Shown here: in pieces, positions 38,043-46,540 of the stretch | Numbering within the stretch: position 1 is the first letter of the stretch | Layout of the letters: every line of letters starts with the position of its first letter | From: G963665215 sp963665215 | GTDB taxonomy: Bacteria; Chloroflexota; Dehalococcoidia; Lucifugimonadales; CAUZJF01 | Direction of reading: 5' to 3' | DNA: 64,000 bases | NCBI GenBank assembly: GCA_963665215.2 | Contig: CAXXWW010000006.1 | Span: 186,001 to 250,000, forward strand | Notes under the pieces: generated by a model | Seen by the model: only the letters and a program-made list of their open reading frames with translations | Told to the model about the DNA's origin: nothing | Database searches by the model: none | Program-made: the position numbers and the translations under genes

Positions 38043-39034
38043 CGAGGTCCACCCGCCGTCGCCAGCACTTCATCTCGAACGACGTTGATCGCCAACCTGA
38101 GCGCGCTCTTTTCCTCGAATAGAAGGTCGGCAAGCGGGGGTCTTACGTGGCCGCCGGCCATGTCCATTAGCTCTCCCCAGTATTTGCATAGCGGGACCGG
38201 CAGAGCCCCATTGAATTTCTGGACCGTCCTCTGCCACCAACGGTCGGATAGCTGCTTTATCGGGCGGATGTGCGTGTCATACAGCTCGTCGTCCAGATCG
38301 CCCCGAGTCGCCCGGTCGATGAACTGGACGTAGTAGTTCTCGCCGGGCGTATCGAACCGCCAGTCGGATGTATTGGCGAACATGACTTGCTGCTGAAAGC
38401 CCAGCTCCCTTCCTTTGAAAAGTATCCACTCATCCGGTGTACTGACGATGGAGTCGTGACCGATGAGCTGGTGGGTGTCGATGGAGAGCTGACGGTCGAA
38501 GCTCGCCTCTTTTACACCAACAACGTTGGGTATGGCGCACAGCTCCCGCAGCGCCTGTGGACTAATCACGATTCCAAACTGGGGCGAGTTATAGAACATG
38601 ATGGCCAGCGAGGTGCCCTCGGCCAGGAGGCGCACATAGTCCACGACCTGGCCCTCGGTCTTTGTCACGATGTAAGGCGGCGCGACTATGAGCAGGTCGA
38701 ACCCCACGGCCTCCGCATGCCCGGCCAGCGCCAGCATCTCTCGGGCTGAGGTGTGGGTCACGTGGGCCGCGATGGGCCACTCGCCACCCGCCTCGTCCGA
38801 CACGATATCGTAAACGCGGAGCCGCTCCTCGCGCGTGAGGCTCCAAAACTCACCCATCCCCCAGGTGCAGCCGGCGCCCCGAGTACCCAGCCCACGGATG
38901 TGGCGAATGTTACTACGTAGCCCCTGCTCATCCAGCTCGTCGTCGGGGGTGAAGGGCGTCATGAGCGTGGTCCACTGCCCCCGCAGGTTCTCGCCCGCCC
39001 ACTCCCTGGCCTCTCCCTTGGTGTACTTCGCCAT
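38039..39034 (-). CDS. Dihydrodipicolinate synthase / N-acetylneuraminate lyase family protein
   Basis: 331 residues, a class I aldolase barrel. TTLMTPFTPDDELDEQGLRSNIRHI opens the fold, FYNSP gives the Tyr region, and GVKEASFD carries the Schiff-base Lys. The chemistry is pyruvate-dependent aldol addition or cleavage, but C-terminal sequence (WWQRTVQKFNGALPVPLCKYWGEL) departs from true DapA, so lysine synthesis is not implied. It is translationally coupled to the MfnB-like gene. Confidence 0.85.
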   Translation of the reverse strand: MAKYTKGEAREWAGENLRGQWTTLMTPFTPDDELDEQGLRSNIRHIRGLGTRGAGCTWGMGEFWSLTREERLRVYDIVSDEAGGEWPIAAHVTHTSAREMLALAGHAEAVGFDLLIVAPPYIVTKTEGQVVDYVRLLAEGTSLAIMFYNSPQFGIVISPQALRELCAIPNVVGVKEASFDRQLSIDTHQLIGHDSIVSTPDEWILFKGRELGFQQQVMFANTSDWRFDTPGENYYVQFIDRATRGDLDDELYDTHIRPIKQLSDRWWQRTVQKFNGALPVPLCKYWGELMDMAGGHVRPPLADLLFEEKSALRLAINVVRDEVLATAGGPR

Positions 39035-39341
39035 CCGCCACCGCCTTCCAAGCTCCTCGCCAGGCCGTACGAAAAGCCAGCTCGATCCGTCTGTGAAATT
39101 CTACACTTATCATATCCAGGGCACCGAGGGCGTGTCAACGGTGGCAGTCTGCCGACAACCCATTTCGACCATCCGCCTGTCCCCCTTTCCTTCGATAGAC
39201 TCAGGACAGGCCCTGGCCAGGAAGGGTTCAGTAATCAGATCCGAGGGACATCCTTATCCGCCTGCGGCGGCCCGGCCCTTCGGCATGCTCAGGATCCGCC
39301 TCAGGCGGACCGGGGCTTCGGCCCCGTGTTTCAGCAGCATG
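39035..39341. repeat. Intergenic region with GC-rich palindromes
   Basis: Contains nested inverted repeats such as TCCGCCTCAGGCGGA and CGCCTGCGGCGG around 39260-39310, of the dispersed type seen elsewhere in the window. No gene. Confidence 0.5.
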
Positions 39342-39647
39342 CTACGGCGCACTTTCGTGTGGGGCAAGCGTGACGAAGGGCAGGAGCAGGCGGAGGAGCA
39401 CCTCGTGGTTGGGGAACAGGTCCTCGCGGTGGCAGCGCTCCAGGTAGTTGGTTGCCACCGCGGCGGTGGGGAGGTGGAAGCCTGCAGACAGCAAGGAGCC
39501 CACGAACTGGAAGGGGCCGGGCGGCGTCTGCTCACGCCGTCGGGCCCTGTACCACCGAACAATGTAGTCGTCGACAACGGCGGACACCTCGATCTCGGCC
39601 CGCTGCCGCACAAGCCGCCGCTCGAGGACCCTGAGCCTGGAAGTCAT
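39342..39647 (-). CDS. Hypothetical protein downstream of the HTH gene
   Basis: 101 residues, rich in Arg and Leu: VDDYIVRWYRARRREQ, GPFQFVGSLLSAGFHLPTAAVATNYLERCHREDLFPNHEVLL. ATG follows GAGGT. It is separated from the HTH gene by 150 bases with a strong hairpin. Not recognised; no membrane or signal segment. Confidence 0.6.
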   Translation of the reverse strand: MTSRLRVLERRLVRQRAEIEVSAVVDDYIVRWYRARRREQTPPGPFQFVGSLLSAGFHLPTAAVATNYLERCHREDLFPNHEVLLRLLLPFVTLAPHESAP

Positions 39648-39680
39648 TTCGTTACCTCACGCTTACCTCACCCCCTTCGT

Positions 39681-39709
39681 CCCCCTCTCCGTGCGAAACG
39701 GAGAGGGGG
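39681..39709. repeat. Perfect hairpin (11-bp stem)
   Basis: CCCCTCTCCGT and ACGGAGAGGGG face each other over a 5-base loop. No T-run follows on the minus strand, so it may be a REP-like or RNA-processing element and not a terminator. Confidence 0.6.
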
Positions 39710-39927
39710 ATTAAAACGAGGCTGGGGGCTCCCCCGTCAGCAAGTCTGGTCCGAAGGGACTTTCCCAGGGGGGGAATCTTGAAACCAGTCCTAGCCATCA
39801 CCGGTGGGCGTCCCTTCGGGCCCAGAGGGAGAAGGCGTCGTCGAGGCGGTCGATGCGCTGGTGCAGCTCCTTGAGGTCATTGGCCTTGAGGCTTACGGAG
39901 AGTGCCGCGCGGGCGGCCCTGACCCTG

Positions 39928-41190
39928 TGTATGGACCGGACACATGGTGGACACATTTGAGTATGTTAGGCATCGTGCCTGAGGTCAAGCTGGGCGATTT
40001 GATGAGTGGCGAAGAAGACGTTCCAGACTCCATCGTCAGTTGTCGGCCGAATAGCCACTGGCATGCCCTTGAAGGCCTTAGGTACCTTGAAGATACGGCC
40101 AAACAACTGGAGCCTACCTTTGTCGTGAACACGGCGTACCAGGTCGGTTGGTTCGTACTCCAAGGGTGGAAGGACCTCGGGAAACAGTCTTTGGCTCACT
40201 TGGTACTTGGTGGCCGGAGTAGCAAGGTCAAGGGCGTCATGGGGCCGCTCCAAGTTGTAGATGTCCCGCCACAGGTCGAAGGCTCTCTGGCAGTGCGCCA
40301 GATCAGTGAAGCTGCTCCCCTGCAGCACTTCAACGGTCATGGTTCGGTGGAAGCGCTCATCTTTTCCCTGTGTCTGAGGGTGATAAGGGCGTCCATGACT
40401 GACTCCGATGCCCAACCTCAGCAGCCAGACTGTAAAAGGTGTGTAGGGGTGGTCTTGGTCATGGCCCCACGGGGAGCCATTGTCCATCAACATTGTGTTG
40501 GGCAGGCCGTAGCGCCGGAAGATAGCCGTCAGGCGCTGTTGCACCATCTCTCCCTGCTCGTTACCGCAGGCCTGCAGCCCCAAGGCAAACCGAGAGTGAT
40601 CGTCCAGAACAGTCAGAGGGTGGCAGCGTCCTCGGGTAAGGGGGAAGTGGCCTTTGAAGTCCATCTGCCACAGGTCGTTGGGTGCCTGGTGTTCAAATCG
40701 CTGCCAGGAACGGTGCTTGGGCCCCTCGGCGGGGTCAATGCGGCCATGACGACGCAAGATCGCCGTGATAGTACTGGGGGCCGGCATGTCCGCCTCAAAC
40801 ACATCCCTGCGGTCCAAAAGCCACCGTCGCAGCTTACGAGCTCCCCAGGCCGGATGGGCCGCACGGGCAGACAGCACCGCCTGCTCAACCTGCGATGGGG
40901 TACGTGCAGGCGAGTAGTGAGGCCGCCGCGGCAGCTCGACCAGGCCTGCCTCGCTCCCTTCACGGAAACGCCCAAGCCACTTGTATCCAGTCGTAGGGCT
41001 GATCCCGAAGCGACGGCAAAGGCCCCTTTTGTTGGTGCCTTCAGCCTGCGCCAGCTCCACGAACTCTCTCCTCTGAGACATAACGGACATCTCCTTCCAT
41101 GGCATGACCACCTCCTTGTAATGAAGTCATGCCTATTATGGTGTCCACCATGTCCCCGAACATGTGTAAGCTATGTCCCCGGTCTATACA
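39928..41190 (-). mobile_element. IS481-family element, copy 3 (23-base internal deletion near its right end)
   Basis: 1263 bases instead of 1286. Flanked by the duplication CCCTG (39923-39927, 41191-41195). One of two ACATGGTGGAC repeats and its spacer, present in the other copies just inside the transposase-3' end, is missing. Confidence 0.95.
39966..41105 (-). CDS. IS481-family transposase (copy 3)
   Basis: 379 residues, identical to the other copies; the 23-base deletion lies outside the gene. Confidence 0.95.
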   Translation of the reverse strand: MPWKEMSVMSQRREFVELAQAEGTNKRGLCRRFGISPTTGYKWLGRFREGSEAGLVELPRRPHYSPARTPSQVEQAVLSARAAHPAWGARKLRRWLLDRRDVFEADMPAPSTITAILRRHGRIDPAEGPKHRSWQRFEHQAPNDLWQMDFKGHFPLTRGRCHPLTVLDDHSRFALGLQACGNEQGEMVQQRLTAIFRRYGLPNTMLMDNGSPWGHDQDHPYTPFTVWLLRLGIGVSHGRPYHPQTQGKDERFHRTMTVEVLQGSSFTDLAHCQRAFDLWRDIYNLERPHDALDLATPATKYQVSQRLFPEVLPPLEYEPTDLVRRVHDKGRLQLFGRIFKVPKAFKGMPVAIRPTTDDGVWNVFFATHQIAQLDLRHDA

Positions 41191-41707
41191 CCCTGACGTG
41201 GGGGCTGGGGTCCTCCATGGCCTCGGCCAGGACGAGGACCCCTTTGAGCATGAGGCCCCTGAGCTCGCTGTGGGCAAGGGCGGCAGCCTGGGAGCGGAGG
41301 CGCTCGAAGGCGTCGTGAAAGTCCGGGTCGTCCATCCAGCGGTAGAGCGTGGTGCGGCCGATATTGGCCAGGCGCGCGCCCTCGGAGAGGTTGGTCGAGG
41401 CGACCAGGTAAGGGAGGGCGGCGAGCTGGTTTTCCGACAGGCCGTCGGGCTCGCGTGAAGCGTCTGTTCCGTTTTGTTCCATTGTGCTCCGTTCAGGTAG
41501 GGGATGCCCGTCGAAACGGTACACCCGGCAAAGAAAATGGGACAGATTGGCAGGTCTGTCCCTGGGTGTATTATAGCACGGATGTTCGGGGGAGGGAAGG
41601 GGGAGGCGAGGAGGGGAGGAGCGGGAGGTGGGGAATGCTGAAAACAGATTGACAGAAAAGCAGATATATGGTACAAATCGGCAGGTACGCTGGCCCGAGG
41701 TGGCGGT

Positions 41708-41869
41708 TTGCACACGCAGAAGACGACGCTGAACTTGCCGGAGGATCTGCACGCTGAAGCCAAAGCTGAGGCAGCGCGCTCTCGGATGTCGTTGACGCAG
41801 TTAGTCGTTCAGGCCTTGCAGCGGGAACTGGCCCGCATCAATACCAAGAGAAGAAAAGAGGGTCGTTAG
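41708..41869 (+). CDS. Ribbon-helix-helix (CopG/Arc-type) small DNA-binding protein
   Basis: 53 residues from TTG at 41708 (GAGGTGG upstream): KTTLNLPEDLHAEAKAEAARSRMSLTQLVVQALQREL, a beta strand then two helices as in CopG/Arc repressors and antitoxins. Its stop abuts the next coding frame, the DNA methyltransferase, so the two are likely cotranslated and this protein may autoregulate the pair. Confidence 0.75.
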   Translation: MHTQKTTLNLPEDLHAEAKAEAARSRMSLTQLVVQALQRELARINTKRRKEGR

Positions 41870-43072
41870 CTGAGCCACCACAGTACAGCAACAGGATTAC
41901 GAAAGGCCTTCGCGGACGACAAGGCTTTTTCCGAGGCGTTTCATTCGACCCAACGGGTCGAGGGCTTCACCCATAGATTCTACCGCTATCCGGCGCGATT
42001 CAGCCCCGAGTTCGCTCGGCAAGTGATCACCGAGCTATCAAACCCCGGTGATACAGTCCTTGATCCCTTTATGGGTGGTGGGACTACCGTTGTAGAGGCT
42101 CTTGCCGCTGGAAGGCGTGCCGTCGGTATCGACATCAATGGGCTCGCCCACTTCGTCAAGCGGGTGAAGACGACACCGCTTAGCGAGCGCGATGCGGGAG
42201 AACTACAGAAATGGGTGCGGTCCTTACACCTTCGACGACCCATCGCCGCCAATCCGGGCGGTGACTGGCTGGATCATCAGGCGAGGAATCTGCCCGAGGA
42301 CGTGAGGCTTTTCTTCGAAGCCTTACTCCAGACCATCCCTGCCCTCAGGTTCCAACGCCAGCGCCGTTTCGCCCGGTGTGCGCTCCTCCGGGTCGGCCAA
42401 TGGGCTCTCGACAATAGGCAGCACCTCCCGCCGGCTGAGGAAATGCGAACGAAACTTGAGGAAGGAGTCGAAGACATGCTGGAGGGCCTGCGTGAGTTTG
42501 TTGAGGCCGCCCAAAGCGCTGGAATAAACAAGAACAAGATCACGGCAAGTAGATCCCTGATACACGGCTCGGTTGCCGACTCGGCCACCCACGGGACGAT
42601 GCGTCACAATGGAGCCGGGCCCAACCTCGTGCTCACATCACCACCATATCCAGGGGTTCATGTACTGTACCATCGATGGCAGGTTTCGGGACGCCGCGAG
42701 ACGCCCGCTCCCTACTGGTTGGCGGACCGTCGAGATGGGCACGGGGCGTCGTATTACACGATGGGCGGCAGGTCACCGTTCGGCGTGCGGAACTATTTCG
42801 CAACGCTCCGCCGGGGTTTCGAAAACCTCAGGACCATCCTCTCGCCTGACACTACGGTCGTGCAGCTCGTGGCCTTCTCCCAAACCCAGGCCCAGTTGCC
42901 ACAATACCTGGGTATCCTCGCCGCGGCTGGCTATCAGGAAGTCCGGCTACCAAGCCTGCTGGCAAGCGGGAGCCGCATTCGTACAGTCCCGAATCGGAAG
43001 TGGTACACGAACACCCAGGCAACCTCTGATGCCAGCCATGAGGTACTGCTCGTGCACCGCGTCCGAGACTAG
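41870..43072 (+). CDS. DNA methyltransferase (N6-adenine/N4-cytosine type), probable CTG start
   Basis: Coding sequence clearly extends upstream of the only standard start (GTG 42023): FHSTQRVEGFTHRFYRYPARFSPEFARQVI is the usual N-terminal region of such enzymes. The open frame begins right after the RHH stop, and CTG at 41870 lies ~7 bases after AAGAGGG; a 400-residue protein results. Motif I is VLDPFMGGGTT (SAM binding) and motif IV is LTSPPYPG (catalytic), in the order I then IV. The target-recognition part lies between ~80 and 200 or at the C-terminus. The stop overlaps that of the convergent GHKL ATPase gene. It probably belongs to a restriction or defence locus. Confidence 0.82.
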   Translation: MSHHSTATGLRKAFADDKAFSEAFHSTQRVEGFTHRFYRYPARFSPEFARQVITELSNPGDTVLDPFMGGGTTVVEALAAGRRAVGIDINGLAHFVKRVKTTPLSERDAGELQKWVRSLHLRRPIAANPGGDWLDHQARNLPEDVRLFFEALLQTIPALRFQRQRRFARCALLRVGQWALDNRQHLPPAEEMRTKLEEGVEDMLEGLREFVEAAQSAGINKNKITASRSLIHGSVADSATHGTMRHNGAGPNLVLTSPPYPGVHVLYHRWQVSGRRETPAPYWLADRRDGHGASYYTMGGRSPFGVRNYFATLRRGFENLRTILSPDTTVVQLVAFSQTQAQLPQYLGILAAAGYQEVRLPSLLASGSRIRTVPNRKWYTNTQATSDASHEVLLVHRVRD

Positions 43073-44721
43073 TAGGGACCTCGGTATAACCTCCGTACCA
43101 CCGGTATGATGACCCTGGCAAGACCCAGCATCGACTGATTTACCAAGCCTACCGAGTCGTCTGCAAGGCTCGATGCAGTCTCATCTACCTCCGTCTCCGC
43201 TTCTCTGTGGCCGTTGGCCGAGGACTCGCCGGTCCGATGTTGCCGCAGCATTCCCAACGCACAAAGGGCCAGGCCGTATTTGAACCAGTATTTGACGAGC
43301 GCCTTCTCCACGTCTCCTTGCCGGGAAAGTTCGGTGAGCAGGAACGAGTTGTCAATATTCAGATAGAAGTCGAAGCCTCCCTCGCCGTCCTCGAGAATCC
43401 GTAGGGCGTCGAATGCCGTGAAGGGTGGGTGCATGCTGTTCCACTGGTCTTTGCCCACTTCCGTAATGGGAGGAACGGCGAGGCGCGGTGCCTTGTCCCT
43501 GACTCCGCTCGGTGCGTCTTGTTCTTTCTTCTTCCCGCCAGGCGGGGATTCCCTCTCCATTTCTTTTTCGATGTTTAAGCGAAATCTGGAGACGAATGGG
43601 CCACCCCTCAGCTCGTCCTCGACATCAGAGACGGTAACTCGGACACGCACCTTATCCCCGACACCCGCTCCCCGTGGAGGCCGGAATGTGGCAGAAAGCC
43701 GCCCGTTCCACAAGTGCCAGTGCTGGCGTACATTGCCCGGCTCGAAGGATATGGAGCCGGGGGAGTCGGTGCGGGTGAAGTAGTCGTTCGACGCATCGGT
43801 CTCAAATTCCACCCTGACGCTCCGGTTGATAGGGCAGTGCTTCGCAATCCCTCCCTTGGGCTCCTTGGCGAGCCGGAAGAAGGACGGAAACTTTCGCCCC
43901 TTGAAGTTTGGGGCCTCACCAGGACCGATGGACGTGACTAACTGCACGCCTGAAGAGAAGAGCCCGGCGAGAGTCGGGTCCGAGCGCAGGAGGTGCTGGA
44001 ACGTCTCAACGGAGCTTTGCTCGCTGTCGATTGCCTTCTCGATCTGCTTCTGTCGCCTTGCGGCGTTCAGAGCCCGAAGCCCTGGGTGACTGCGAAGTTC
44101 CTCCTCAAGTTGGGTGACGACCTCCCCGTATGCCTCGTTCCGTCGGATGCGGTCACGCGAAGCCATAAAAAAATCTTCCCGGGCGCTCTCCTCCATGTTG
44201 GTGCAGTCCACGGAAACGAGAAGATGTCGGCTGATGTAGTCGAATTTGAGGCGACTCTTGGCACATTCTGGCGAGAGACGCCCATGCACCTGTCCGTTCA
44301 CCGTGAAGAACACACCGTTCGGCACGTGACAGCTTACCACGTCCTCTCCAAAAACCACGATCCGGTACGGGAGAGTGCCGACACCAGCTATGTTGATTTC
44401 AGCCGTGGCAGAAAAGCCCGGCTCCACGTTGGTATCGATGCTCTCCTGGGATGCGACACTGGCCCAGACGCCCGATATGGTCCTGCTGTAGTAGTTCGCC
44501 CGGTAGTCCCGGGTCTCAGTGACGCGGAACGGGAGGCATGGAGCATGGAGGTAGCGCTCTAACTCATATCGGGCTTCGGTAGTTGCCGTGCTCTTGGCGC
44601 GCCATCGGTAGTTGTATAGCTTTACGCACGTACCGTATTCGAGAGAGTGCTCGTAGGGCTTTGGTGGTCGGTTCGGTGCGTCGTCGCCTGGGAGGACCGC
44701 GATGCCCGGCGACGCAAAGCT
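43069..44721 (-). pseudogene. GHKL (Hsp90-like) ATPase gene, 3' part, cut off by IS1182
   Basis: About 550 residues: YEHSLEYGTCVKLYNYRWRAKS, YLHAPCLPFRVTETRDYRANYY, VPNGVFFTVNGQVHG, DFFMASRDRIRRNE, and a C-terminal region (DFYLNIDNSFLLTELSRQG, WFKYGLALCALGMLRQH) that suggests an effector or dimerisation module. A TxNGQVHG motif resembles the transducer part of GHKL ATPases. The 5' part is at 48430-49156; joining them through the AGCT duplication gives 791 codons. An open frame continuing rightwards into IS1380 is not native. The family is uncharacterised to me; intact relatives are ~800-850 residues. Confidence 0.8.
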
Positions 44722-44736
44722 TGATTCCCTCGTAAA

Positions 44737-46455
44737 CCCGAATCCACCGAAGGAGGGCGTCGGGTTAGCGTCCTGAGGCGGCAAGAAGGTGCTCCTGTGC
44801 TTCTGGGATAATGGTTTTGTAGCAAAAAAACGGCCCCGGAAAAGGAGCACCCAGTAGATGCTGCCACGCAACCACCCCGACCGGATCCAAATCACCTTCG
44901 ACGACCGCCGCTTGGTGGCCAATGCCGGGCTGCTCCTTCCGGCCACCCTGGCGCGGCACCTCGGCCTGCCCGAACTCGTCCGGCAGCGCCTCGACCTGGG
45001 CGATGCCCCGGGGCGGGCGAACACGAGCGACAAGATGATGACGCTGGTGGCGTCTGCGCTGGCTGGGGGCGACTGCATTGACGACGCCGATGTGTTGCGC
45101 ACCGGGGGGACGGCCTGCACCCTGGGCGGCACGGTGAAGGCGCCATCCACCCTGGGCACCTTCCTGCGCAGCTTCCGGTGGGGCCACGTCCGTCAACTCG
45201 ACCGGGTGAGCCGCGAGTTGCTGGCCCGGGCTTGGCAGGCCGGGGCGGGACCCGGCGACGGGCCCCTGACCATTGACCTGGACTCCACCATCTGCGAGAC
45301 CTACGGACTGGCCAAGGAGGGAGCGCGCCACCACGGCTATACCGGCAAGCGGGGCTACCACCCGCTGCTGGCCATCGCCGCCGGCACCGGAGACGTGCTG
45401 ATGTCCCGGCTGCGCGAGGGCCGGGCCAACACCGCCCGCGGCGCCGCCCACTTCCTGCGGGAGACGGTGGGACGGGTGCGCTACGCCGGGGCCAACGGAC
45501 GACTCACGCTACGGGCCGACAGCGGGTTCTACACTCATGGCGTGGTATCCGTCTGCCGCAAGATGGATGTCCGCTTCTCCATCACCATCCGCCAGCACAA
45601 AAGCCTGCACAATCTCATCGAGGCGATACCCGAAGATGCCTGGACGCCGATTCCTTACTGGATGGACGGCGCCGCCGATGTGGCCGAGACCACCTGCACC
45701 CCCTTCCAGGCCGAGGCGGACGCCGCGCCGGTACGGCTCATCGTCCGGCGGGTGAAGCCGACGCCCGGTTCCCAACTGGCCCTCTTCGCCAAATACAGCT
45801 ATCATGGCTTCATCACCGACCGGGACGGGGAGTTGCTCGAACTGGAGGCTGACCATCGCCGCCACGCCGAGATCGAGAATGCCATACGCGACCTCAAGTA
45901 CGGCGTCGGGCTGAACCATCTCCCCTCGGGCCGCTTCGCCGCCAACGGCGCCTGGCTGGCCGTCCAGACGATGGCCCACAACCTGGCCCGCTGGACGGCG
46001 CGGATCGGTCTGGGAGAGCGGATAGCCACCACCAAGACCCTCCGGCGGCGGTTCTTCTCCCTGGCCGGACGGCTCACCCGCTCGGCACGCCGGTTGACCC
46101 TGCATCTTCCGGATCGCTGGCCTTGGGCTGAGAAGTTCAGCCGCGCCTTGGCCCGGCTGCGAGCCATTCCACTCCCGGCCTGACGGCACCGTCGGCGACC
46201 GACCCACCCACCGGACAACCGAAGATCCCCGCAGACTCGTGCCAGCCCGGTCCGAGAGAGTTCCCTGCTGCGTATTCTCTCGCCATCCCGCGCATCGCAG
46301 CTCCCGCAGACGGCCATAGGGGCCCCTGTGCGGCGATGAAGACCGTCCGCCGACCTCCCTACCCCAAATGGAACCCAGGCTATTTCCCCTGTAGCTCCCT
46401 CACCCCCCTTCCGCTTTCCTCACGCCGTCCATCCGTGTCCTTCGGTGGATTCGGG
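44737..46455 (+). mobile_element. IS1380-family element, copy 3, nested in the left end of IS1182
   Basis: 1719 bases with the same ends as copies 1 and 2, flanked by GTAAA (44732-44736, 46456-46460). It lies 15 bases inside the IS1182 terminal repeat, so it arrived later and may block IS1182 movement. Confidence 0.96.
44858..46183 (+). CDS. IS1380-family transposase (copy 3)
   Basis: 441 residues; same catalytic motifs as copies 1 and 2. A few silent changes (for example GGAGCGCGC near 45320) separate it from them. Confidence 0.95.
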   Translation: MLPRNHPDRIQITFDDRRLVANAGLLLPATLARHLGLPELVRQRLDLGDAPGRANTSDKMMTLVASALAGGDCIDDADVLRTGGTACTLGGTVKAPSTLGTFLRSFRWGHVRQLDRVSRELLARAWQAGAGPGDGPLTIDLDSTICETYGLAKEGARHHGYTGKRGYHPLLAIAAGTGDVLMSRLREGRANTARGAAHFLRETVGRVRYAGANGRLTLRADSGFYTHGVVSVCRKMDVRFSITIRQHKSLHNLIEAIPEDAWTPIPYWMDGAADVAETTCTPFQAEADAAPVRLIVRRVKPTPGSQLALFAKYSYHGFITDRDGELLELEADHRRHAEIENAIRDLKYGVGLNHLPSGRFAANGAWLAVQTMAHNLARWTARIGLGERIATTKTLRRRFFSLAGRLTRSARRLTLHLPDRWPWAEKFSRALARLRAIPLPA

Positions 46456-46540
46456 GTAAAAACCCCTCATCCTCCGGGGGCAATGGGAGGATAATGTGGG
46501 GAAAGGGCGTTGGGGCAGCGCCCGGGCGAGGGAGGGGAGC

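Larger units (their letters stand above)
39798..41482 (-). pseudogene. HTH (terminase-small-subunit-like) DNA-binding protein, interrupted by IS481 copy 3
   Basis: Starts ATG at 41482 after GGAG: LSENQLAALPYLVASTNLSEGARLANIGRTTLYRWMDDPDFHDAF, a Trp-containing helix-turn-helix, then LAHSELRGLMLKGVLVLAEAMEDPSPHVRV. IS481 follows at 41190. After the element the frame resumes at 39922 as RAARAALSVSLKANDLKELHQRIDRLDDAFSLW and stops at 39798. With one CCCTG removed the repaired protein is 138 residues. The HTH resembles phage small-terminase or resolvase-type helices, so a phage-derived origin is possible. The N-terminal part survives as a frame with a stop from the IS. Confidence 0.82.

Noticed and set aside
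44722..45159. The ~696-codon frame 43069-45159 as one protein
   Set aside because: Its first ~145 codons are antisense IS1380 sequence; native coding starts at the IS1182 junction.
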